Assembly (NCBI RefSeq): GCF_003308995.1
Contig: NZ_QFFJ01000001.1
Coordinates: forward strand, 3,906,001 to 3,970,000
Direction: 5' to 3'
DNA: 64,000 bases
Source: Chitinophaga flava
GTDB lineage: Bacteria; Bacteroidota; Bacteroidia; Chitinophagales; Chitinophagaceae
Made by a program: the position numbers and the translations under genes. Positions 41,775-51,551 of the stretch are shown here, piece after piece. The notes beneath the pieces are model-generated. The model was not told the DNA's origin. It made no database searches and saw only the letters and a program-made list of their open reading frames with translations. The number at the start of each line of letters is the position of its first letter. Position 1 is the stretch's first letter.

Positions 41775-42998
41775 ATGGGTAAGACCTTTTTCGAAGAACT
41801 GAACAATGACAATGTTACCGGGGTAGCCTATAAAAATATTAACCTGAAGAAGGCCGCTCTGGCCTACTTCGCCAACATCGGCAATGCCACCATCGCCGAC
41901 ATGTGCAAAGAACTTAACCTCAGCGCTCCCAAAGTAACCACCCTGCTCAACGATCTCATACAGGACGGACTGGTAAAAGATTACGGCAAAGTAGAATCTA
42001 CCGGCGGCCGGAAACCCAATCTGTACGGCCTGGTGCCCGACTCCGCTTTTTTTATCGGCGTAGATGTGAAACAACATCACCTGAATCTCGGACTGTCTGA
42101 CCTGCAGAAAAATCTGGTCTGTACAGAAGAAGGCATACCTTATAAACTGGACAACAACAAAGCTTCGCTGGAAGAACTCTGTGTACTCATCAGCAACTTT
42201 ATCAATGGCCTGACTGTACCCCGCGAAAAAATCCTGGGCATCGGCATTAACCTGTCCGGCCGCATCAACTATGCTACCGGCTACAGTTACAGCTTTTTCT
42301 ACTTCGATGAAGAACCACTCAGCAAAATCATCGAAACGAAACTGGGCATCCGGGTGTTTCTGGAAAACGACTCCCGTGCGATGGCCTACGGCGAATTTTG
42401 TTCAGATACCGTTCATGGCGAACGTAATGTACTTTTCCTGAACCTCGACTATGGTATTGGTATGGGTGTATTGATAGACGGCCAGCTGTATTACGGTAAA
42501 TCAGGCTATAGCGGTGAAGTGGGACATATTCCGCTATTTGATAATGAAATCATCTGCCACTGTGGGAAAAAAGGCTGCCTCGAAACCGAAGCTTCCGGAT
42601 GGGCCCTCACCCGCATGTTCCAGGACAGACTGAAGGAAGGTTCCTCTTCCATGCTCTCCCGCAAACACGGTGCCCCCGGGAGTATACAACTGGAAGATAT
42701 TATCGATGCCGCCATCCACGACGACGTGCTGGCCATCGAACTGATCGCCAAAATAGGAGAGAACCTGGGCCGTGGTATTGCCCTGCTGATCAATATCTTC
42801 AATCCTGAACTGGTGATATTAGGCGGAAGCCTGGCAGCCACACAGGATTATATCCGCTTGCCTATCAAAAGCGCTGTCAACAAATACTCACTCAGCCTCG
42901 TGAATAACGATACCAAACTGAGGATATCCAGTCTGGGTGAACGGGCCGGTATTATTGGTGCCTGCCTGCTGGTGCGCAATAAAGTGTTGATTAATTAG
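41775..42998 (+). CDS. ROK-family transcriptional regulator
   Basis: A 407-residue protein. Residues about 20-85 form a winged helix-turn-helix (ATIADMCKELNLSAPKVTTLL). The rest is a ROK sugar-kinase fold with ENDSRAMAYGEF, GEVGHIPLF (ExGH) and the zinc motif CHCGKKGCLETEASG (about 256-270). The phosphate-1 loop DxGxT is replaced by DVKQHH, so a repressor that senses a sugar is more likely than an active kinase. It is divergent from the minus-strand sugar operon, which it presumably controls in response to a pathway sugar (as NagC and Mlc do). Confidence 0.9.
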   Translation: MGKTFFEELNNDNVTGVAYKNINLKKAALAYFANIGNATIADMCKELNLSAPKVTTLLNDLIQDGLVKDYGKVESTGGRKPNLYGLVPDSAFFIGVDVKQHHLNLGLSDLQKNLVCTEEGIPYKLDNNKASLEELCVLISNFINGLTVPREKILGIGINLSGRINYATGYSYSFFYFDEEPLSKIIETKLGIRVFLENDSRAMAYGEFCSDTVHGERNVLFLNLDYGIGMGVLIDGQLYYGKSGYSGEVGHIPLFDNEIICHCGKKGCLETEASGWALTRMFQDRLKEGSSSMLSRKHGAPGSIQLEDIIDAAIHDDVLAIELIAKIGENLGRGIALLINIFNPELVILGGSLAATQDYIRLPIKSAVNKYSLSLVNNDTKLRISSLGERAGIIGACLLVRNKVLIN

Positions 42999-43011
42999 TC
43001 CACAGATAATA

Positions 43012-43061
43012 TAAAATAATAAGGCGCAAAGGTTTCAAATCCTTTGCGCCTTATTATTTTA
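43012..43061. terminator. Bidirectional terminator with a perfect 21-bp stem
   Basis: Arms 43012-43032 and 43041-43061 (core GGCGCAAAGG/CCTTTGCGCC) enclose TTTCAAAT, with A- and T-rich outer parts. The structure lies between the convergent ROK and TPR genes. Confidence 0.9.
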
Positions 43062-43076
43062 TGCGATTGTATGAAA

Positions 43077-45371
43077 CTAGTCTTTCTTTTTTCTTAGAAA
43101 TGAAAACAAACCACTGTTGTTTTTAAGCGCTGCTTTTTTACTCAGGGCTGGCTGAAAACCAGGATCATTTTCCAGAATACGGTCGATGATTTTTTTGCAG
43201 GCGCTCACGTCTCCTTTTCCTTCCTGGGCCAGTGCCATCGTGAAATGAAATGTAGAGGACTCGGCATCCCAGCTCCAGTTCATGCTTTTATAGATCTCTG
43301 TGCATTGGTTGCAATACAACAGGCTGTTGTCATGATCATGCAGACCCAGATATGCTTCTGCCAGGTACGCATATACGCCGCAACGGTTGTTGGGTGAATT
43401 ATCAGACTCGTCGCCTTTAGCCATGATCTCCAGCGTTTGCAACATATCCTGGATAGCGGCGGTGTATCTCTCCAGCTTCAGTGCGGCCTTGCCTCGGAAA
43501 TAATAGATCTTCATCTGCGAAACCAGTGGTAAACGCTGGATACCGCCTATGGATATACGATTATTGACAGCGCCGATACAGTGTTCGTATTGGGCATTAT
43601 CAAAGTACAGGTACATCAGGTTAAAGTAGGCATCGCTGTCATCCGGCTTTTCTTCCAGGTGTTTTTCCAGCGCCTGTATGCGTTCGCTGAGATCGTCCTG
43701 GCTGTTGGTTTTGATGAAAGCCCTGCCGGTTTTGATACGGTCTATGTTGTAGATGATGATATCTTTTTCTTCTTTCTCCAGTTCTTCCATATCTACGGCA
43801 ATCCATTCCTCATATTCAGCCAGTATCTTATTGTACAGCGTGAGGGCCTCATCGAAACGTTCCAGGGTAGTGAGGTCTTCGATGACGCGTTCGTGAATAG
43901 ACACGTAATATACCAGCGGAAGGGTAGAGATAAAATTGCTCAGGATCAGTTGACGGTCTGCTACGGCTTCCGCATATTTTCCCAGCTGATGAAAAGCATC
44001 GGCTCTGGACTCCAGCTGTTCCCAGAAAGGTGACATGTTGTAACCAACACTGTGCACATGGATGGCTTCTTCGTAGGAGCCCAGCTCAAACAGGGTGATG
44101 CCGTAGTTGTTGCAGCACATCGCAAAATGGTGCGGGTGGCCGGCATAGGAAGAACCGGTATTTTCATACCAGTAAGGGTAATATAGAGAAAATGCTTTCT
44201 GGTAGAGAAATTTTTTCAGTTGTGTTAATGCCTTACGGGCATCTGCATTTTGTTCCTGTTGTATCAGTTCACTACAGATAACACCGGCGGAATACCAGTC
44301 ATAGGCAATGCTGTAATCCGTGTCGGGCCAGCCTTCGGGGAGTTTGCCCTGTGTTTTGTAATAGGCATAATACCACCGGATGATGCTGGACGGATAAGCC
44401 CTGATGGCGATGGCTTTTTCGTAGTAGGGTAATGCTTCGCTGAAACTGCCGATATTAAAGAGGGCAGTGCCGGTGAAGTGATAGAAATAACTCTCTTCAG
44501 GGTAAAGGGCAATAAACCGTTTACCGGTGGATATCTGTTCCAGTGTGCCTTCTGCATCATCATCTCCATAAAACTGATTCCAGAAGTCGATAGTGCCCCA
44601 GCAATATTCCCTGGCCAGGGCAGAATGACGTACTCCCTGGTCCAGCAATGCTTTTACTTTCTGCAGGATCTTCAACATATCATCATCCCGATGTTCGCCG
44701 GCCGTACTCATGATATGCAGCATATCTGCAGCGAAGTCGTAATCTGCCATTTCGAGGGCAAAATGCAACGTGGAAAGTGTCCTGTTGTTGTAAACAGTAC
44801 ATTGGAATGCCTGCCGGTAGTAGTCCAGCGCTACGGGTTTGTTATCGTTGTGATAGTATACGTCGCCGATGCGGGTATAACACTGGAATTTGGCCACGTT
44901 TAACTGAGGCAGGTCGTCCTGATAAAGGGAGTGATAAATTTCCAGGCTTCTGTGGATATCTTCCAGTGCTTTATCGGTTTCATTTTCCAATACCCATATC
45001 TGAAAACGGTACAGCAGCGCCCTGGTGATCAGTTCTTCATCGCCACTATCCATGATGATCTGACAGTCACTAAGTGTTTCAGCTGTTTTATCACCCATCA
45101 CATTGGCGCCCATATAAGCACGATGTACACGGGCTTGTATATGCTGAGGATTATATTCCAGCGCTTTGCTGAATGCTTCGTAAGCGGTGTGATATTCTGC
45201 TATCATCTCATCCCTTTCATCCTCAGCCTTGGCTATTTCCAGTTTACATAAACCCATCAGATGCCATGCGGCTGCTTCAGCCGGATGCTCCTCCAGGTAT
45301 GCTTCAAGCTGAATGATTGCTACCGTATATGCCTGTTCATTATATAGCCTTTCCAGTTCTTCCAGATTCAT
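43077..45371 (-). CDS. Large tetratricopeptide-repeat protein
   Basis: A 764-residue soluble protein built largely of TPR-like helix pairs. Clear units include AWHLMGLCKLEIAKAEDE, AFSKALEYNPQHIQARVHRA, YFYHFTGTALFNIGSFSEAL, YFNLMYLYFDNAQYEHCI and YFRGKAALKLERYTAAIQDM. There is no signal peptide or membrane segment. The C-terminus is lysine-rich (LFSFLRKKKD). Such proteins are scaffolds for protein interaction; the partner is unknown. It is monocistronic, between a convergent terminator and the 377-bp gap before the response-regulator gene. Confidence 0.88.
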   Translation of the reverse strand: MNLEELERLYNEQAYTVAIIQLEAYLEEHPAEAAAWHLMGLCKLEIAKAEDERDEMIAEYHTAYEAFSKALEYNPQHIQARVHRAYMGANVMGDKTAETLSDCQIIMDSGDEELITRALLYRFQIWVLENETDKALEDIHRSLEIYHSLYQDDLPQLNVAKFQCYTRIGDVYYHNDNKPVALDYYRQAFQCTVYNNRTLSTLHFALEMADYDFAADMLHIMSTAGEHRDDDMLKILQKVKALLDQGVRHSALAREYCWGTIDFWNQFYGDDDAEGTLEQISTGKRFIALYPEESYFYHFTGTALFNIGSFSEALPYYEKAIAIRAYPSSIIRWYYAYYKTQGKLPEGWPDTDYSIAYDWYSAGVICSELIQQEQNADARKALTQLKKFLYQKAFSLYYPYWYENTGSSYAGHPHHFAMCCNNYGITLFELGSYEEAIHVHSVGYNMSPFWEQLESRADAFHQLGKYAEAVADRQLILSNFISTLPLVYYVSIHERVIEDLTTLERFDEALTLYNKILAEYEEWIAVDMEELEKEEKDIIIYNIDRIKTGRAFIKTNSQDDLSERIQALEKHLEEKPDDSDAYFNLMYLYFDNAQYEHCIGAVNNRISIGGIQRLPLVSQMKIYYFRGKAALKLERYTAAIQDMLQTLEIMAKGDESDNSPNNRCGVYAYLAEAYLGLHDHDNSLLYCNQCTEIYKSMNWSWDAESSTFHFTMALAQEGKGDVSACKKIIDRILENDPGFQPALSKKAALKNNSGLFSFLRKKKD

Positions 45372-45748
45372 AACACCAAATGATTAGAACGTGCAATTTA
45401 TTAATATTGAAGCAGGTTATTCAGCACCGGTAAATAATTTCTGGATATTAAAAACGTTTATATATATTTATTGGGTTCTGAATGTAGCGAAGGTAGTGTG
45501 TAACCCGCTGTTGACAGGTAATACGGGAATGCCTGACAGCACTATGCCCCCGTTTTTGTTATATGAAATTTTATGCTGGCCCTATGCCTTCACTGATGGA
45601 TGCGTATTGTACCTGATATTAAATCTATAAAAAGACTGGTTACAAGGAATTTCAACAATAATCATCGCTGTTGACTGACAACAGCTAAATTATATCTTAA
45701 CAATAATTATCATCCGGCCATGCAATTCTTTGCAAGGCCTTTTTTGTG
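45372..45748. other. 377-bp gene-free region with an orphan plus-strand terminator
   Basis: It holds a small perfect hairpin GCTGTTG/CAACAGC (45667-45685) and a plus-oriented terminator (45716-45745), but no plausible gene reads into it. A 79-codon plus frame (45391-45630) is present but unconvincing. Confidence 0.65.
45716..45745 (+). terminator. Orphan intrinsic terminator reading plus strand
   Basis: GGCCATGCAA (45716-45725) and TTGCAAGGCC (45730-45739) pair with one A-A mismatch around TTCT, followed by TTTTTT. It faces plus-strand transcription although both neighbours are minus-strand genes. Confidence 0.6.
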
Positions 45749-46165
45749 TTATGACTTCAGCGTGTATTGGATGGTATGCTCCAGAATGCCTTTGAGGAGC
45801 TGGTTGAGCTCATGCAGGCTATTGGGCTTGGTGATAAAATAAGCCGCCCCCAGTTCGCGGGTCTCTCTTTTATCAGATTCGTGGGAGGAAGTGGTGTAGA
45901 TAATAACCGGGATATGTTTGAGATGCTCAATCTGGCGTATTTCGGCGAGGAATTGTTTCCCGTTTATGCGGGGCATATTCAGATCCAGGAAGATGAGATC
46001 CGGAACAAGGCCGTTTCCCAGCCTCTCCAGGGCATCTTCACCGTTGATGGCTTCATTGTAAATAATATCCGGCACCAGTTCTTTTAGTACATCGCCAAAT
46101 ATCATCCTGTCATCTATATCATCATCAACTAAAAGTACGGAGGTATATTTACAACTGCTCACCAT
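45749..46165 (-). CDS. Single-domain response regulator (Rcp1-like)
   Basis: A 138-residue stand-alone receiver. The acidic pair is in LLVDDDIDDRM, the phospho-acceptor Asp is in LIFLDLNMPRINGK (about residue 62), then Thr in IIYTTSS and Lys in FITKPNS. The Rcp1-like form with DDD…LDLNMP is common for receivers working with bacteriophytochromes or hybrid kinases. There is no output domain. It is transcribed away from the large hybrid kinase gene, 147 bases from that start, and has its own -7-like box. Confidence 0.9.
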   Translation of the reverse strand: MVSSCKYTSVLLVDDDIDDRMIFGDVLKELVPDIIYNEAINGEDALERLGNGLVPDLIFLDLNMPRINGKQFLAEIRQIEHLKHIPVIIYTTSSHESDKRETRELGAAYFITKPNSLHELNQLLKGILEHTIQYTLKS

Positions 46166-46184
46166 ATGATATTTAGAATAAAGA

Positions 46185-46192
46185 CAAATTTA
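46185..46192 (-). promoter_or_regulatory. Candidate -7 box of the single-domain response regulator
   Basis: CAAATTTA reads TAAATTTG on the minus strand and ends 20 bases before the ATG. The -33 region is not conserved. Confidence 0.4.
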
Positions 46193-46312
46193 GGATTTTG
46201 TTGTTATTTTCTTAGCATTATCCTGTAATGATCTTGCTCCAGGTACGCGGTTTGCAGGGCTATTTACCCGTAATCTTATTCCTATAAAAAAAAAATAAAC
46301 GAGCTCAGGCGC

Positions 46313-49300
46313 ATGAAGAAATTTTTTATGCAACTGCCCTTACCCAGGAAATTGTTCCTGATTGCGATTGTTCCGCTGGTATGCCTTATTTATTTCGGAG
46401 TTCAGATATTCGATAAACAAAACGCTGATATCCGTAGTATCGACAACCTGCTGCAGGATGTTAACACCGCAACTGCCATGATGAAGATTTCAGATGAGAT
46501 ACATCTGGAACGTCGCTATAGTGTGAACTACGCTTTGGGTAATAATGTCCTCAACGACCTGTTGATGCAAAGGGCCAAAACCGACCTTGCGATTGATGCT
46601 GTAAAAAGTAAACTGCTGGCTGCTGATAGCCAGTTTTTTACCTATTCACTGCTCAATACCCTGCCTAAAAAGAGAAAAGATATTGATCAAAAAAGCATGC
46701 CTCAGCGGGAAGTACTGGATTATTATTCCAACCTGATCTTCCGCCTGAACAACCTGGCCCGTATCAATACCCCCGATATTGCCATTCTGAAATCCCTGCA
46801 GCAGGACCTTAACGCCCAATACCTGCTGGCACAGATGGCCGCTTATCAGGGCCTGATCCGCATGGACATCTATTATTTTATTCTCAAAAAGGAAGTATGG
46901 CCCGATGATTTTTCACGTATCGAAAACAACAGCGATATGTATTCCTCGCTACGGGCCGAATTCCTCGATAAAGCTTCACCCGCTACCGCCGATATCCTTC
47001 GGCAGATGGAAAAGAGAAGTGAGTTTATCATTACCACCGACTTTATCGCGAATACTATCCATAGCAAAAAAATTGATACCCTCTTTAATGCAGACTCCTG
47101 GTGGGATAATTCCAGCATGTCGGTAGATTTGCTGAAACAGCTGCAGCGCTCTATTGTAGAAAAGGTGGGCAAAGATGCAAGGAGCATTTCAAAAAATGAA
47201 AATGACCTCAAAACAAAATACCTCATATTCCTCGTACTCGTTGTGGCGTTGGTGGTGGCATTTGTTGGCTTTACCATCAAAACTATCACCGGAAGCCTGG
47301 ACAAGCTTAGGAATGCTGCTGGAAAAATAGCCCGGGGCATCAGCGGCGTAGATCCCGGCATCCATACCAAAGACGCTATCGGCAGCCTGGCTCAGTCATT
47401 TACAGAAATAGATAAAACAGGACAGGAACTGGCCACGGCAGCAGATAATATCGGTAAAGGCAATTTTAATATCGATGTTCAGCCCCGTAGTGCTGAAGAC
47501 CTGCTGGGCAACGCCGTGGTGAAGATGGCAGCAGACCTGAAAATATTCCGTCAGGAGAATGAAAAAACAATATGGATACAAGCCGGCCTTAACAGTATCA
47601 ACGAGACACTGCTCGCAGAACGGGACCTGGAATCGCTTACCCACGACGCGTTGGCAGAACTGGTAAAATATACCGGCGCACAAACAGGCGTGTTGTATAT
47701 CCGTCAAAATGGAGATCTGCATTTTTCTGCAGGCCATGCCTTGTCTGACCAATATCCGGCGCCATCTGTGATTGCCATAGGTAAAACGCTGATTGGACAG
47801 GCATTGAAACAAAGAGAACCGATTTACCTTAAAGACGCACCGGATAAATTCCTGCATATTGCTGGTGGCACCGCTGCTGCACAACCCGGATATGTCATGA
47901 TCATACCACTGATCCATGCCGGTATTGCAGAAGGAGTGGTGGAAATAGGCTCGCTGTTTCCTTTCACTGAAAGTGGACTCAGTTATCTGAAACAGGCATC
48001 TGTCAGCATTGCGGTAGCTATACAAAGTACACGCAGCCGCACAAGGCTGCAGGAGTTGCTGGAAGAAACCCAGTCACAGGCTGAAGAGCTCCAGGTACAG
48101 CACAGCGAACTGGAAGGGCTCAACGTAGAACTGGAAGCACAGACGCAGAAACTGCAGGTGTCTGAAGAAGAACTGAAAGTACAGCAGGAAGAACTGATGC
48201 AATCCAATGCTGAACTGGAGGAGAGGACCCGCATGCTGGAAGAGAAAAACCAGATCATTGTAGAACGTAATCTTGAAATTCATAGAAAAGCAGAAGAGCT
48301 GGCACTCAGTACCAAATACAAATCCGAGTTCCTGGCTAATATGTCGCATGAGTTGCGTACACCACTAAATTCTATTTTGTTGTTGTCAAGGCTGCTCTCA
48401 GAAAACCATGACCATAACCTGAGCAACGACCAGATAGAATATGCGCAAGTAATCAATTCATCCGGCAAAGGTCTGCTGACGCTGATCGATGAGATACTGG
48501 ACCTGTCGAAGATAGAATCCGGTAAAATGGAGCTGGAGTATCACGAAGTATATGTGGGGGATATTCTATCCAACATGCAGGCGCTGTTTGAGCCTATCGC
48601 CCGTGATAAGGGGCTGGTGCTGAACCTGGTCGTTGCACCGGGACTGCAGCAGGCTATTGAAACAGATCAGATAAGGCTGGAACAGATACTGAAAAACCTG
48701 CTTTCCAACGCGCTTAAATTTACGGCCAAAGGCTCGGTAACTCTGTCTGTACAGGCAGGAGAAGTGCCCGGTACCGTGCGTTTTATTGTGAAAGATACAG
48801 GCATCGGTATCCCACGCGAAAAACAACAGGTGATCTTCGAAGCCTTCCAACAGGCAGATGGCTCTACCCGCCGCAAGTATGGCGGTACAGGCCTGGGGCT
48901 GTCTATCAGCCGCGAGCTGGCCAAACTACTGGGCGGACATATCTCCCTGCATAGTAGTGAACAGGAAGGCAGTGAGTTTGTGATAACGATACCGGCTACA
49001 CGAAAAGTGATATCTGTTGTCCCTTTGCCTGCACCGGTAACGCCACAGGAACCGGCTGTGGTTGAAGAAGAACCGGCTCATGGGCCCTACCTCTCTACCC
49101 GCATCCCTGCTGATATACAAGATGACCGTGATATGGTAAAACCCGGTGATGCGGTTATTCTCATCGTGGAAGATGATACCTACTTCGCTAAAGCCCTGCT
49201 CGAATTTACGCGTCAGCGTGGCTATAAAGGTGTAGTGACTGTACGGGGTGATATGGCCGGGGAGCTGGCTCGTAAATATAAGCCTATAGGGATTCTGCTG

Positions 49301-50329
49301 GATATAGAACTACCAGTGAAGGATGGTTGGCAGGTCATGGAAGAATTGAAAAATGATCCCGTCACCCGTCCGATACCGGTACATATCATGTCTTCCATGG
49401 AAGCTAAAAAGGAAAGCCTCCTGAAAGGTGCAGTGGACTTTATCAGCAAACCAGTTACGATGGAAAGTATGCAGCTGATTTTTGAAAAGATGGAGTTTGT
49501 GTTGCAACGTTCCACTAAAAAAGTGCTGATACTGGAAGAGAATGCCAAACATGCCAAAGCACTGGCTTACTTTCTCAGCAACTATCAGGTGAATTCTGAA
49601 ATCAGCAATACCGTTCAGGAAGGAGTGGAATTGCTGCAGCACCAGGATGTGGATTGTGTAATTCTGGATATGGGCATACCTGACCAGCAGGCTTATGAAG
49701 CGCTGGAAACAGTGAAGGAGATCAAAGGACTGGAAAATCTGCCTATCATCATCTTTACCGGTAAAAGTCTTTCGCGTGCAGAAGAACAACGGATACGGCA
49801 GTACGCAGATTCTATTGTGGTGAAAACGGCCCATTCCTATCAGCGTATGCTCGATGAAGTATCACTGTTTTTGCATCTGGTATCTGAAAACAGCCAGCAG
49901 GTGATGCCTATGGTAAATGGAAAAATGTCGTTGCTTAATGAAGTGCTGAAAGATAAAACCGTATTGATTGCAGATGATGATGTACGTAATATCTTCTCGC
50001 TGACAAAGGCGTTGGAGAAACACCAGATGAAGGTGCTTTCTGCTGTTGATGGAAAAGAAGCCCTGCAGCAATTGAGTGAACATCCGGTAGATATTGTGCT
50101 GATGGACATGATGATGCCTGAGATGGATGGTTACGATGCGATTGCTGCTATCCGCAGAGAGCCGTCGCTGGCGCAACTGCCAGTAATAGCAGTAACGGCC
50201 AAAGCCATGATGGGGGACCGGGAAAAATGCCTGAAGGCAGGAGCTTCTGACTATATCTCCAAACCAGTAGATGTAGATCAGCTGATTTCGTTACTACGGG
50301 TATGGTTATACGATAAAGGCATGAAATAA
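46313..50329 (+). CDS. Hybrid histidine kinase with NIT-like sensor, HAMP, GAF and three receivers
   Basis: A 1338-residue membrane sensor kinase. Membrane segments at about 13-33 and 302-322 flank a periplasmic helical domain (about 35-300) like the nitrate/nitrite-sensing NIT domain. Next are HAMP (323-395), GAF (about 435-575), a long coiled coil (578-672), HisKA with His679 (MSHELRTPLN) and HATPase (about 785-905, DTGIGIP, GGTGLGLS). Three receiver domains follow, with acceptor residues Asp997, Asp1119 and Asp1265. The second receiver has Glu-Glu in place of the usual acidic Asp pair. It is followed after one base by a separate receiver gene, then cheR, cheB and a second kinase, so the cluster is probably one signalling operon. 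The ligand is unknown. Confidence 0.9.
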   Translation: MKKFFMQLPLPRKLFLIAIVPLVCLIYFGVQIFDKQNADIRSIDNLLQDVNTATAMMKISDEIHLERRYSVNYALGNNVLNDLLMQRAKTDLAIDAVKSKLLAADSQFFTYSLLNTLPKKRKDIDQKSMPQREVLDYYSNLIFRLNNLARINTPDIAILKSLQQDLNAQYLLAQMAAYQGLIRMDIYYFILKKEVWPDDFSRIENNSDMYSSLRAEFLDKASPATADILRQMEKRSEFIITTDFIANTIHSKKIDTLFNADSWWDNSSMSVDLLKQLQRSIVEKVGKDARSISKNENDLKTKYLIFLVLVVALVVAFVGFTIKTITGSLDKLRNAAGKIARGISGVDPGIHTKDAIGSLAQSFTEIDKTGQELATAADNIGKGNFNIDVQPRSAEDLLGNAVVKMAADLKIFRQENEKTIWIQAGLNSINETLLAERDLESLTHDALAELVKYTGAQTGVLYIRQNGDLHFSAGHALSDQYPAPSVIAIGKTLIGQALKQREPIYLKDAPDKFLHIAGGTAAAQPGYVMIIPLIHAGIAEGVVEIGSLFPFTESGLSYLKQASVSIAVAIQSTRSRTRLQELLEETQSQAEELQVQHSELEGLNVELEAQTQKLQVSEEELKVQQEELMQSNAELEERTRMLEEKNQIIVERNLEIHRKAEELALSTKYKSEFLANMSHELRTPLNSILLLSRLLSENHDHNLSNDQIEYAQVINSSGKGLLTLIDEILDLSKIESGKMELEYHEVYVGDILSNMQALFEPIARDKGLVLNLVVAPGLQQAIETDQIRLEQILKNLLSNALKFTAKGSVTLSVQAGEVPGTVRFIVKDTGIGIPREKQQVIFEAFQQADGSTRRKYGGTGLGLSISRELAKLLGGHISLHSSEQEGSEFVITIPATRKVISVVPLPAPVTPQEPAVVEEEPAHGPYLSTRIPADIQDDRDMVKPGDAVILIVEDDTYFAKALLEFTRQRGYKGVVTVRGDMAGELARKYKPIGILLDIELPVKDGWQVMEELKNDPVTRPIPVHIMSSMEAKKESLLKGAVDFISKPVTMESMQLIFEKMEFVLQRSTKKVLILEENAKHAKALAYFLSNYQVNSEISNTVQEGVELLQHQDVDCVILDMGIPDQQAYEALETVKEIKGLENLPIIIFTGKSLSRAEEQRIRQYADSIVVKTAHSYQRMLDEVSLFLHLVSENSQQVMPMVNGKMSLLNEVLKDKTVLIADDDVRNIFSLTKALEKHQMKVLSAVDGKEALQQLSEHPVDIVLMDMMMPEMDGYDAIAAIRREPSLAQLPVIAVTAKAMMGDREKCLKAGASDYISKPVDVDQLISLLRVWLYDKGMK

Positions 50330-50330
50330 T

Positions 50331-50705
50331 ATGGAGCAGAAAAAAGTATTAATCATTGATGACGATGCGCGGAATATTTTCGCGCTCAAAGCAGTGTTAC
50401 GTTCCAGAGGTATTTCCTGTATATCCGCTTCCTCCGGGGCTGAAGGCCTGGAGCTGCTGGCAGGAGAGCACCAGGTAGGGGTAGTACTGATGGATATTAT
50501 GATGCCTGATATGGATGGTTACGAAACGATAGCCGCCTTGCGCGCCCAGGCTCCTAATAGCAGGCTGCCTATTATAGCGGTGACTGCCCAGGCCATGGTG
50601 GGCGACCGGGAAAAATGTCTGCAGGCGGGCGCCGATAATTATATTTCAAAACCTGTTGATGTAGATGTGCTGTTGTCGCAGATACAACAATATTTAGCTG
50701 ATTAA
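50331..50705 (+). CDS. Single-domain response regulator
   Basis: A 124-residue receiver closely resembling the third receiver of the preceding kinase (DDDARNIFALKAVL against DDDVRNIFSLTKAL; MMGDREKCL-type motif MVGDREKCLQAGA). Acceptor Asp55 is in VVLMDIMMPDMDG, and the lysine is in ISKPVD. The resemblance suggests it arose by duplication and receives phosphate from the same kinase. It begins one base after the kinase stop. Confidence 0.93.
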   Translation: MEQKKVLIIDDDARNIFALKAVLRSRGISCISASSGAEGLELLAGEHQVGVVLMDIMMPDMDGYETIAALRAQAPNSRLPIIAVTAQAMVGDREKCLQAGADNYISKPVDVDVLLSQIQQYLAD

Positions 50706-50708
50706 CAA

Positions 50709-51536
50709 GTGACCAGAAATCACATAAGTGAAAGAGAAGTAAGTATGTTGCTGAATGATGTGTTGGAGCGCTACGGATACGATTTTACCGGGTATGCTCC
50801 TGCCTCCATCAACAGGCGGGTGAATCATCTTTTTCAAGCCGACCGTTTTCCCAGTTTCGCGGAATTCCGCTACCGCATTATGTCTGATCCGGACTATGCG
50901 CTTCGTTTTGTGGAAGAGATTACTGTAAATGTTACGGAGATGTTCCGTGATCCGCAGTTCTACTATACTCTCCGGCGGGAAGTATTGCCGGTGCTGGCCA
51001 CTTATCCGTTGATCCGGGTATGGCATGCGGGCTGCTCTACCGGAGAAGAAGTGTATTCATTTGCGATTTTGCTGAAGGAAGCCAACCTGCTGCACAAATC
51101 AGTCATCTATGCCACAGACCTAAATACCAGCGTATTGGAGAAGGGAAGAACCGGCATCTTTCCCATTTCGCAAATGCAGCAATACTCCCGCAACTACATG
51201 GAGGCCGGCGGATTGCATGATTTCTCTTCCTATTATACAGCTAATTATGAATATGCTAAATTCAGAAAAGACCTGGGCGAGAAGATCATCTTCTCTCCTC
51301 ATAATCTTGTCACAGATGGTTCTTTTAATGAGTTTCAGCTGATCATCTGTAGAAATGTGTTGATTTATTTCAGTAAAACCCTACAGGATAAAGTCTTGCG
51401 CCTGTTTTGTGACAGCCTGGAGCCATTGGGTTTCCTGGCACTGGGGAGTAAGGAAACGCTTAGCTTCACAAGTGTGGCCAGCCAGTTCAGACAATTGGAC
51501 AGCAAGGAAAAAATCTGGCGCAAACATCACCTGTAA
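50709..51536 (+). CDS. cheR: CheR-type protein-glutamate methyltransferase
   Basis: A 275-residue SAM-dependent methyltransferase. The N-terminal helical domain (YDFTGYAPASINRRV) and the β-subdomain precede the SAM motif VWHAGCSTGEEVYSFAI (about 99-115), followed by YATDLN and ICRNVLIYF. In chemotaxis it methylates receptor glutamates, but no receptor, CheA or CheW is encoded nearby. In this kind of Bacteroidota cluster it may modify the hybrid kinases or another protein. The GTG start (50709) is needed to cover the conserved N-terminus; ATG 50745 would clip it. It sits three bases after the receiver gene. Confidence 0.9.
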   Translation: MTRNHISEREVSMLLNDVLERYGYDFTGYAPASINRRVNHLFQADRFPSFAEFRYRIMSDPDYALRFVEEITVNVTEMFRDPQFYYTLRREVLPVLATYPLIRVWHAGCSTGEEVYSFAILLKEANLLHKSVIYATDLNTSVLEKGRTGIFPISQMQQYSRNYMEAGGLHDFSSYYTANYEYAKFRKDLGEKIIFSPHNLVTDGSFNEFQLIICRNVLIYFSKTLQDKVLRLFCDSLEPLGFLALGSKETLSFTSVASQFRQLDSKEKIWRKHHL

Positions 51537-51551
51537 TAAAGTAGTACCCTT

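Noticed and set aside
45391..45630. A 79-residue plus-strand frame in the gap before the response regulator gene.
   Set aside because: Aromatic/Cys-rich composition without family resemblance and no promoter. The downstream terminator is noted, but the frame itself is not convincing.
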